From assembly GCA_028877005.1 (NCBI GenBank), contig JAGWPI010000333.1, forward strand, positions 1-12,412: a stretch of 12,412 nt of DNA, in the 5' to 3' direction. The stretch's first letter is position 1. Each line of letters starts with the position of its first letter. The notes under the pieces are model-generated. The model did no database searches, was not told the origin of the DNA, and worked only from the letters and a program-made list of their open reading frames with translations. This stretch comes from Bacteroidota bacterium. GTDB taxonomy: Bacteria; Bacteroidota; Bacteroidia; Chitinophagales; Chitinophagaceae. Positions 1 to 6,958 of this stretch are shown here, one piece after another. A program made the position numbers and the translations under genes.

Positions 1-32
1 AAACCTCATTTTTACTATAAAATAGAATACAC

Positions 33-67
33 AAAAGCCGTACTATATGCCTGTACGGCTTTTTTTT
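33..67 (+). terminator. Rho-independent terminator of an upstream gene
   Basis: An 11-bp perfect inverted repeat (AAAAGCCGTAC at 33-43 and GTACGGCTTTT at 53-63) encloses a 9-nt loop and runs into eight T residues (60-67). This is a textbook intrinsic terminator for a plus-strand transcript that ends at or before the left edge. The complementary A run is only four bases, so termination in the other direction would be weaker. The ATG at 47 lies in the loop, which argues against using it as the start of the following gene. Confidence 0.87.
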
Positions 68-328
68 ACCTACCACTCCTGTATATTCCTGCAAAATAAT
101 TCAGCTTTTTGCCTGTTTTTGGTAAATTGTGGACACTGCCTTTGGGCAATGAACAGTATCTTTAGCAACAATGGTTTAAAATTGTTGATTGTAAAACACA
201 TTCATCTTTTCAAAAATATGCCTACTTCTTATTTCAATTCCCTTAACTACCCTGCTACCCCAACAAATACAAATGTTATTTTGTCAATGTACCATCATCT
301 ATCTACCCATAAAAACTATTTTTTGCAT
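68..328 (+). other. Intergenic leader before the GH3 fusion gene, no gene seen
   Basis: This 261-bp stretch lies between the terminator and the chosen start of the next gene. It is AT-rich and low in G, with C-rich patches such as those near 250-265. It must contain the promoter for the downstream gene, but I see no full TAnnTTTG element with a well-spaced TTTG partner. The best partial match is TATCTTTA at 157-164. The frame of the downstream gene stays open through the whole region (no in-frame stop after 23-25), but the translation resembles no protein I know. Confidence 0.5.
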
Positions 329-3301
329 ATGAAAACATTCTCGGCCATAGTACTGCTTTTATTCATCAGTTGTTCTTTGCAGGCACAAAATTTTTATGCG
401 CATTCTAAGGCAGCAGACAGATGGGTAAACCATACGTTTAAAAAAATGAGTAAAAAAGACCGGATTGCCCAACTAATGATTGTACGTGCCCATAGCAATT
501 TAGGGCCTGAACATGTACAGGCTGTTACTCAATTGGTACAACAATACCATGTAGGCGGACTATGTTTTTTTCAGGGTGGACCGGTTCGTCAGGCATTACT
601 TACCAACTATTATCAGCAAATAGCCAAAACCCCTTTAATGATTTGTATAGATGGCGAATGGGGCCTGGGTATGCGGCTAGATAGTGTACTACCTTTTCCA
701 CGCCAATTACTAATGGGTGCTATTAGCGATAATGCATCCCTTGTATACCAATTTGGCAAAGCAGTGGGCGAACAATGTAAACGAATGGGTATACAGGTTA
801 ATTACGCACCGGTAGTTGATATTAACAATAATCCCGAAAATCCGGTTATTAATGATAGAAGTTTTGGAGAAGACAAATACAAAGTAGCATTATACGGTAA
901 AGCATTTATGAAAGGTATGCAGAATGAAAATATTATGGCATGTGCTAAACATTTTCCGGGGCATGGAGATGTATCAGTTGACTCGCACAAAGACTTACCC
1001 GTTATTGAAAAGAGTATGGCACAACTAGATTCATTGGAGTTATATCCTTTTAAAGCACTTATTAAAGCAGGGGTTGGTAGTGTAATGATGGCTCATTTAT
1101 TTGTACCTGCTATTGATAGTACAGAACATGTGGCAACTTCTATTTCTAAAAATGCCGTAACAGGATTATTAAAAAATAAACTAGGCTTTCAGGGTATTAC
1201 TTTTACCGATGCGCTAGAAATGCAGGGTATTGCCAAATACTTTCCTGCAGGAGAAGCTGCCCTACAATCACTAATTGCCGGTAATGATTTGCTATGCTTA
1301 CCCGGCGATGTACCAGGCAGTATTAAAGTAATATTACAAGCCATTAAACAAAATAAATTGAGTTGGAATGATATTAATGCTAGAGTAAAAAAAGTACTAC
1401 TGGTGAAATATAATATGGGTTTAGCACAACGCACTACCATTGATACCACAAACCTTGTAAATGATTTAAATAAGCATACGGCTACACTCAATCAAACATT
1501 GGCTGAACAAGCCCTTACTTTAGTAAGGCTACAAAACCAAGCATTACAACCTTTACAACAACAGCAAAAAATAGCATACATAGCCATTGGCGCTAATGGA
1601 AAACCTATTATTGCCCAACAATTACAAAGCCATTATGGAGCCGCCTATTTTGGGTTTGCCGATAAACAATGGGTGGGGAAAGAAGTGATGGATAATTTAA
1701 ATAATACACTTCCACAAGCAAAATCAGATACAGCTGCTGCCAATAATTTAATCAATACATTACGTTCAGGTAACTACAACATAATTATTGTTGGCATACA
1801 CAATTATAGTCGCCGCCCATTGCACAACTTTGGCATAGACAATCCTTCTGTGTATTTGTTGCACCAGTTACAACAATTACCACAAAGCTTACTCTGCTTT
1901 TTTGGAAACCCTTATGCAATGGCCAATGTATGTGAGGCACCCAATTTGCTGGCATGTAATGAAGATACATATGATACACAAATGGCAGCTTACCAGTGGT
2001 TAACCGGCCATCTAACGGCAAAAGGAACTTTACCCGTTTCGGTTTGTAGTACACTGCCTTACGGTACCGGATTACAGTATAATAACTGGTTTCCTAAAAC
2101 TATACCTGCTGCAGTAGACATGAATGATTCTATACTTAAACAAATAGACAGTATTGCACAAGAAGGAGTGAACAAAGGAGCCTATCCGGGTTGTGAAGTA
2201 CTAGCTGCCAGAAATGGAAAAGTTGTGTACCACAAAGCTTTTGGCTATACTAATTTTGATAAGCAAATACCCGTAACACTACAAACAGTATACGACTTGG
2301 CTTCTGTAACCAAAGTATCGGCTACTACTGTTGCTATTATGAAATTGGTAGATGAAGGAAAAGTAGATATCCAAAAAACATTAGGCGACTATTTACCCAT
2401 TGCTAAGGGCACAAATAAAGCCCCATTGGTATTGAAGGACATATTATTACATCAGGCAGGCTTAGTACCATTTATCAGTTTTTATAAAGAAGTAATTGAT
2501 TCAATAACGGGAATGCCTTTGCCGCAATATTTTACTACAAAGCAAGATGCCCTTCACCAAGTAAGAGTAGCCGAAAACCTATACCTGCGTAATGATTGGG
2601 AAGATACCATTCTGCAGCGTATTATGCAAAGTAAACTATTGCCACGCGGACATTATGTATATAGCGATAATGATTTTATACTATTGGCTAAGGTAGTAGA
2701 AGCTGTAACCGGACAGCCTTTAAATGAATATGTAAAAGAACAGTTTTACCAACCCTTGCACATGATCTCTACCACTTTTTCGCCACGCAAAAACATACCG
2801 TTAGATGCAATTGCCCCAACTGAGGTAGAAAAGCATTTCCGTAACCAACAAATGTGGGGCGATGTACATGATGAAGGAGCCGCTATGTTAGGCGGCATAG
2901 CCGGCCATGCCGGTTTATTTAGTGATGCATACGATTTAGCACAACTATACCAAATGTTATTAAACAAGGGGGTTATGAATGGAAAACGCTATTTATCGGA
3001 ACAGGTAATTGAAACATTTACAGCCTATAACAGCGCAGAAAGCCGCCGCGGATTGGGGTTTGATAAACCTGAAAAAAACAATGCTACTGACAAAGATCCT
3101 TACCCTTGTAAAGATGCATCACCCCTCACTTTTGGGCATACCGGATTTACAGGCACCTGTGTGTGGGTTGACCCAAAAGAGAATTTAGTGTATATATTTT
3201 TAAGCAACCATGTAAATCCTACCAGAAACAATAATTTATTATTCAGTTTACACATCCGCCCCAATATTCAAGAAGTATTGTATCATGCAATAGTAAAGTG
3301 A
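329..3301 (+). CDS. Exported NagZ-type GH3 glycosidase fused to a serine beta-lactamase-fold hydrolase
   Basis: A 990-aa bifunctional enzyme, probably periplasmic, that likely removes N-acetylglucosamine from peptidoglycan fragments and then cleaves a second bond. Residues 1-20 form an export signal (hydrophobic core, then SLQAQ; Cys15 gives a weak alternative lipobox). The GH3 catalytic domain spans about 41-375. It carries the NagZ signature KHFPGHGD at 207-214, the Asp218/His220 pair on the mobile loop that serves as the acid/base in bacterial NagZ enzymes, and the likely nucleophile Asp294 in FTDALEM. A GH3 C-terminal-type domain follows (about 410-590). A beta-lactamase-family domain occupies about 598-985, with Ser659-x-x-Lys662 (SVTK), Tyr778-Ser-Asp and His937-Thr-Gly. 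In Bacillus subtilis, NagZ and AmiE, an N-acetylmuramoyl-L-alanine amidase of the beta-lactamase family, are separate neighbouring genes acting in sequence. Amidase activity of the second half is therefore a reasonable inference, though an esterase or D-peptidase is not excluded. The ATG at 329 is chosen because it directly precedes the signal peptide; the upstream ATG at 47 lies inside a terminator. Confidence 0.92.
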   Translation: MKTFSAIVLLLFISCSLQAQNFYAHSKAADRWVNHTFKKMSKKDRIAQLMIVRAHSNLGPEHVQAVTQLVQQYHVGGLCFFQGGPVRQALLTNYYQQIAKTPLMICIDGEWGLGMRLDSVLPFPRQLLMGAISDNASLVYQFGKAVGEQCKRMGIQVNYAPVVDINNNPENPVINDRSFGEDKYKVALYGKAFMKGMQNENIMACAKHFPGHGDVSVDSHKDLPVIEKSMAQLDSLELYPFKALIKAGVGSVMMAHLFVPAIDSTEHVATSISKNAVTGLLKNKLGFQGITFTDALEMQGIAKYFPAGEAALQSLIAGNDLLCLPGDVPGSIKVILQAIKQNKLSWNDINARVKKVLLVKYNMGLAQRTTIDTTNLVNDLNKHTATLNQTLAEQALTLVRLQNQALQPLQQQQKIAYIAIGANGKPIIAQQLQSHYGAAYFGFADKQWVGKEVMDNLNNTLPQAKSDTAAANNLINTLRSGNYNIIIVGIHNYSRRPLHNFGIDNPSVYLLHQLQQLPQSLLCFFGNPYAMANVCEAPNLLACNEDTYDTQMAAYQWLTGHLTAKGTLPVSVCSTLPYGTGLQYNNWFPKTIPAAVDMNDSILKQIDSIAQEGVNKGAYPGCEVLAARNGKVVYHKAFGYTNFDKQIPVTLQTVYDLASVTKVSATTVAIMKLVDEGKVDIQKTLGDYLPIAKGTNKAPLVLKDILLHQAGLVPFISFYKEVIDSITGMPLPQYFTTKQDALHQVRVAENLYLRNDWEDTILQRIMQSKLLPRGHYVYSDNDFILLAKVVEAVTGQPLNEYVKEQFYQPLHMISTTFSPRKNIPLDAIAPTEVEKHFRNQQMWGDVHDEGAAMLGGIAGHAGLFSDAYDLAQLYQMLLNKGVMNGKRYLSEQVIETFTAYNSAESRRGLGFDKPEKNNATDKDPYPCKDASPLTFGHTGFTGTCVWVDPKENLVYIFLSNHVNPTRNNNLLFSLHIRPNIQEVLYHAIVK

Positions 3302-3376
3302 ATAGAATTTTATATATTTAGGTAATTCTAAAAAGGGTTTAATAAATTTTATCAACCATATTATAAAAGTTAATTC

Positions 3377-5080
3377 ATGCGTCGTCATTATTTTATTTTC
3401 GGTATTTTGGTAATAGGCATTAGCCTGCTAACCGCTTGCTCATCCAAAATACCCAAAGAATTGAAGCTTATTCCCAACAATGCTTCGGTGGTGTTTACTA
3501 TTAATGCAGGTCTATTACAAGAAAAATTATCGAAGGCAGGTATTTCAATGGATTCAATTGTGCGTAAAATAATACCTATAGATACTTCTAATAGCCATTT
3601 AATAGACCAATATAACAACCTACTAAACGCAGGCATTGATTGGCGTAACCCCATTACTATTTTTAGAACCACTAAAGTTTACCCCAATAAATCGTATAGC
3701 AATTTTATACATATTATTATTGGCATTACAGATAGTGCTAAACTTTCTGCTTATCTAGCCAAAATAGATGATTTAAAAGGAAGAGATATACATCAGGAAA
3801 AAAATTATGCCTATATTCAAATGGATGGTAATGCAATTATTTCGTGGAATAAGCAAGATGCTATTGTAACCTTACAAGCGTTTACTGAAATGCCGAGAGG
3901 AATATTTCCTGATAGTAGCATACAGGTAAAGCAGCCGGATATAATAAGCAAGGTAGATGAATTGCAGAAAGAAATTAACCGTTGTTATACACAAAGTAGC
4001 AGCGCTTCATTAAGTGCCATACCTATTGTACAATCATTATTTAAAACTGAAGCAGATGGTTATTTTTATAATACCACTACAGATGCCTTCAATACATTTA
4101 ATACCGGCATGCTGCAACTGCCTAAATTAGCCGATTTACTAAATAACAATATTACTACAGCAACATTTAATTTTGATAAAGGCGCTATTGTAGCAAATAC
4201 CAGCTTTTATCCTAATAAGCTAATGAAAGCCATTTTTGAAACCTATAAAAGTGGAAAAATAAAAACAGCATTGGTAGAACATTATCCTTCTAAAAATATT
4301 GATATGGCTTTTCTGCTAGCTTTTAATCCAAAAATAATAGATGGTATATTACAACAGTTAGATGTGGCACCGCTAGTAGATGGATTTTTAGACAAAGCAG
4401 GTATACCTTCTTCTGCTATTTATGAGGCATTTACTGGTGATATGGCATTGGTGGTTTCTGACCTAAACTTTAGAAAAGATAGTTTATCGAAAAACAAGTG
4501 GGGTAAGTTTTTAATGAATATGCCCATTGGTAATAGTAGTAGTTTTCATAAAATAATGGACAAGGCAGCTGAAGCAGGATATGTAGTAAAACAAAACAAT
4601 AATTATTCGGCAGGAAAAATAATGGAATCGTTTAATATATCGCTAATGAGCGATGATAAGAATATGATTATTACCAACGATACCAACTTGCTAAATACTT
4701 ACAAAGCCAATACCACACCAATGGCCTTTAATAGTAATATACTAAAAGAAATGAAAGGCACTCAATCATTTTTTTATGCAGATATCAATAGCATTATACA
4801 GTCGCTTCATTTAGATAGCTCGCATTCTAATGCAATTATTCAACACACTTTTAAAGATGCTATTTTTAAAGCAGATGCATTTGATGGTACTGTTACAAAA
4901 GGAACTTATACAATAAACATGCAAAACGAGCAACAAAACAGTTTAATTAGTATTTTACAACTATTTCCTTACATAGCAGAACAAATACAAAAGAAAAGAG
5001 AAGCCCAAAAAATCAACCCGGGTAATACCAATGAATCTATTTTCAATGTGCCTTTTTCTTCCAGATTGGGTAGCCTGTAA
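3377..5080 (+). CDS. DUF4836-like lipoprotein
   Basis: A 567-aa predicted lipoprotein. Residues 1-20 are a signal sequence (basic MRRH, hydrophobic core) ending in the lipobox LLTAC, with Cys21 as the lipidation site followed by SSK. The start of the mature protein (PKELKLIPNNASVVFTINA, about 26-44) has the pattern of the DUF4836 family, a poorly characterised Bacteroidota lipoprotein family that opens with an 'IP.na..v..i....L' segment. The rest alternates predicted beta strands and helices, with no catalytic motif that I recognise. It begins 75 bp after the GH3 fusion gene and ends 14 bp before the ABC ATPase gene, so it probably heads the ABC/porZ gene run. It could be an accessory or substrate-binding lipoprotein of that transporter, but nothing in the sequence proves it. 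The family assignment rests on the N-terminal pattern and the overall length. Confidence 0.78.
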   Translation: MRRHYFIFGILVIGISLLTACSSKIPKELKLIPNNASVVFTINAGLLQEKLSKAGISMDSIVRKIIPIDTSNSHLIDQYNNLLNAGIDWRNPITIFRTTKVYPNKSYSNFIHIIIGITDSAKLSAYLAKIDDLKGRDIHQEKNYAYIQMDGNAIISWNKQDAIVTLQAFTEMPRGIFPDSSIQVKQPDIISKVDELQKEINRCYTQSSSASLSAIPIVQSLFKTEADGYFYNTTTDAFNTFNTGMLQLPKLADLLNNNITTATFNFDKGAIVANTSFYPNKLMKAIFETYKSGKIKTALVEHYPSKNIDMAFLLAFNPKIIDGILQQLDVAPLVDGFLDKAGIPSSAIYEAFTGDMALVVSDLNFRKDSLSKNKWGKFLMNMPIGNSSSFHKIMDKAAEAGYVVKQNNNYSAGKIMESFNISLMSDDKNMIITNDTNLLNTYKANTTPMAFNSNILKEMKGTQSFFYADINSIIQSLHLDSSHSNAIIQHTFKDAIFKADAFDGTVTKGTYTINMQNEQQNSLISILQLFPYIAEQIQKKREAQKINPGNTNESIFNVPFSSRLGSL

Positions 5081-5094
5081 TTTGAAGCCATAAA

Positions 5095-5745
5095 ATGATG
5101 TTATTACGTATAGAGCAACTTGTACCGACCCCATTAAAACCAAATTTAGCCAATCGAAAAAGCGATATTTGGTTACAAAACACAACTTTTTCTGCGGGGC
5201 AATTTATAAAGATAAAAGCACCTAGTGGATCAGGTAAAACCACTTTTATACATTTATTATACCATCTTCGAAATGATTATGAAGGAAATATATACTGGAA
5301 TGAGCAACAACAGCAACAATTCAATACAACGCAATTGGCTTTGCTGCGACAACAACACATTAGTATTATATTTCAGGATTTACGTTTATTTCCCAATATT
5401 ACTGCACGCGAAAATATTGAATTAAAAAGGGTTATGCAAACACCCTATTATTCCGCAACCGAAGTAACCAGAATGGCTGAACTATTGGGCATTACTAAAA
5501 TATTAGCACAACGTACAGGCATTTGTAGCTATGGCGAGCAACAGCGCATTGCAATTATACGGGCCCTAATGCAGCCCTTTAATTGGCTACTGATGGATGA
5601 ACCTTTTAGCCATCTTGATAGCGAAAATACAGCAAAAGCAGCAGCCTTAATTAAGGAAGAATGTACCAAAAGAAATGCCGGATTTATATTAACAGATTTA
5701 GAAGATGATACACATTTTAACTACCACCAAACCTTACTATTATAG
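5095..5745 (+). CDS. ABC transporter ATP-binding protein (LolD/MacB/FtsE-like) with a degenerate H-loop
   Basis: A 216-aa nucleotide-binding subunit that should power the permease encoded immediately downstream at the inner membrane. Visible motifs are: Walker A APSGSGKT at 42-49 (Lys48; Ala replaces the usual first Gly); Q-loop Gln94 in IIFQDLRLFP; ABC signature SYGEQ at 145-149 (Tyr replaces the usual first Gly); Walker B LLMDE ending in Asp168-Glu169; and D-loop SHLD at 172-175. The strand after the D-loop normally ends in Thr-His (switch histidine) but here reads ILTDLEDD, with Asp201 at the His position. The protein is also short at the C-terminus and stops about 15 residues later. The start could be either of two adjacent ATGs (5095 or 5098). 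It follows the lipoprotein gene by 14 bp, and its TAG stop overlaps the GTG start of the permease gene, which indicates translational coupling. The transported substrate is unknown. Confidence 0.9.
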   Translation: MMLLRIEQLVPTPLKPNLANRKSDIWLQNTTFSAGQFIKIKAPSGSGKTTFIHLLYHLRNDYEGNIYWNEQQQQQFNTTQLALLRQQHISIIFQDLRLFPNITARENIELKRVMQTPYYSATEVTRMAELLGITKILAQRTGICSYGEQQRIAIIRALMQPFNWLLMDEPFSHLDSENTAKAAALIKEECTKRNAGFILTDLEDDTHFNYHQTLLL

Positions 5746-6938
5746 TGAAAGAATGGAATAGTATATTAAAGAAAATAATTAAATCAGCTTCCGGTAGATT
5801 AAGGTTGCTATTAGCTACTATTGGACTTTCAGTGGCATTGTTGCTCATATTATCTGCTGTGCAGTTGCAAGCCAATTACAACGAGTTATTACATAGCAAA
5901 AATAATCAGGATAGTGTAGCCAATTTTTTGGTGGTGAATAAACAACTAAGCAATGCCAATTATGGCAATACTACTTTATCAACAACAGCAATAGCAGATT
6001 TAAAAAAACAACCTTTTGTAGATGCAGTAGGTATTTTAACGCCCAGCCGTTTTAAAGCTGCTATTCAAAGTTATAGTAGTCAGTTCCCGTTTTATACAGA
6101 CATTTCATTTGAAAGTGTGCCGGCTACCTTTATAGATGTTGATAGCACGCAGTGGCACTGGGCACCCGGAGATGATGTTGTACCCATGATTGCACCCAAT
6201 TTATTTCTCGATTTTTATAATTTTCAGTTTTCACTTTCTCAAAACCTACCCCAATTAACACAGGAAATTGTAAAAATGATTGTATTTAAAGTAAACATTC
6301 AAACAGCCACAGGTATCCTATCTTTAAAAGGGAAAGTGGTAGGTTTTAGTGACAGAATTACTTCATTACTTGTTCCCGAGTCGTTTATGCAATGGGCTAA
6401 TGCGCAATATGCAACAGAGAATAATTTACAACCCTCAAGGGTAGTAATTCGTACCAAAGATCCGGGCAACCCGGCATTGGTGCAATATTTAAAAGAACAC
6501 CAACTAACCACAGATGCCGATAAAACTCGTTTTAGCAAATACCGCCAAATTGTGAATATGGTAGTGCGTATTAGTTGGATAACCGGTATTATTTTATTGC
6601 TATTTGCCTTACTCATCTTTTCTCTTTTTATTCAATTAACCATTGCTTCTTGTAAAGAGGAAATAGAATTGCTAATTACACTCGGTGCAGCACCTAAACA
6701 ACTAAGGCAGTTTTTAATGCGGCGTTTTTTCCCTAACAACATATATATCATGATAGCAGCAATTATCATCATTAGTATACTACAATATGTATTATCACAT
6801 TGGCTGCAACAACAATACATGTTTATTAGTACTATCATTTCCATATATACCTTTGTTACAGCACTAGTATTTTTAGGCGTACTATGGATAGTTAATTTTG
6901 CTACTATCCAACACTACATTAAAAAAGAAAACAGCTAA
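5745..6938 (+). CDS. MacB/FtsX-type ABC transporter permease
   Basis: A 397-aa inner-membrane protein with the type VII (MacB/LolCE/FtsX) layout. It has one N-terminal membrane helix (about 21-40), a large extracytoplasmic domain of about 230 residues (41-270), and then three helices (about 273-299, 332-350 and 361-385). Between helices 2 and 3 is the cytoplasmic segment KEEIELLITLGAAPKQLRQF (304-323), which matches the coupling region of this superfamily ('EI.lL..lGa....i'). It is longer than typical FtsX (around 300 aa), so a general MacB/LolC-like transporter or mechanotransmitter fits better than the division protein. Translation starts at GTG 5745, which shares one base with the TAG stop of the ATPase gene. 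The partner is clear from this overlap. The substrate is not, though export or extraction of lipoproteins or lipids is usual for the superfamily. Confidence 0.87.
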   Translation: MKEWNSILKKIIKSASGRLRLLLATIGLSVALLLILSAVQLQANYNELLHSKNNQDSVANFLVVNKQLSNANYGNTTLSTTAIADLKKQPFVDAVGILTPSRFKAAIQSYSSQFPFYTDISFESVPATFIDVDSTQWHWAPGDDVVPMIAPNLFLDFYNFQFSLSQNLPQLTQEIVKMIVFKVNIQTATGILSLKGKVVGFSDRITSLLVPESFMQWANAQYATENNLQPSRVVIRTKDPGNPALVQYLKEHQLTTDADKTRFSKYRQIVNMVVRISWITGIILLLFALLIFSLFIQLTIASCKEEIELLITLGAAPKQLRQFLMRRFFPNNIYIMIAAIIIISILQYVLSHWLQQQYMFISTIISIYTFVTALVFLGVLWIVNFATIQHYIKKENS

Positions 6939-6958
6939 CACCCTTTTACTTGTATTAC

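Noticed and set aside
3303..3330. Inverted repeat TAGAATT...AATTCTA just after the GH3 fusion stop codon
   Set aside because: The stem is only 7 bp, AT-rich, with a 14-nt loop and no T run after it; it is unlikely to act as an intrinsic terminator.
5225..5425. Open frame of 66 codons overlapping the ABC ATPase gene on the same strand
   Set aside because: It lies wholly within the well-supported ATPase gene in another frame and shows no protein-like pattern. The several short minus-strand open frames under the large genes were dismissed for the same reason.
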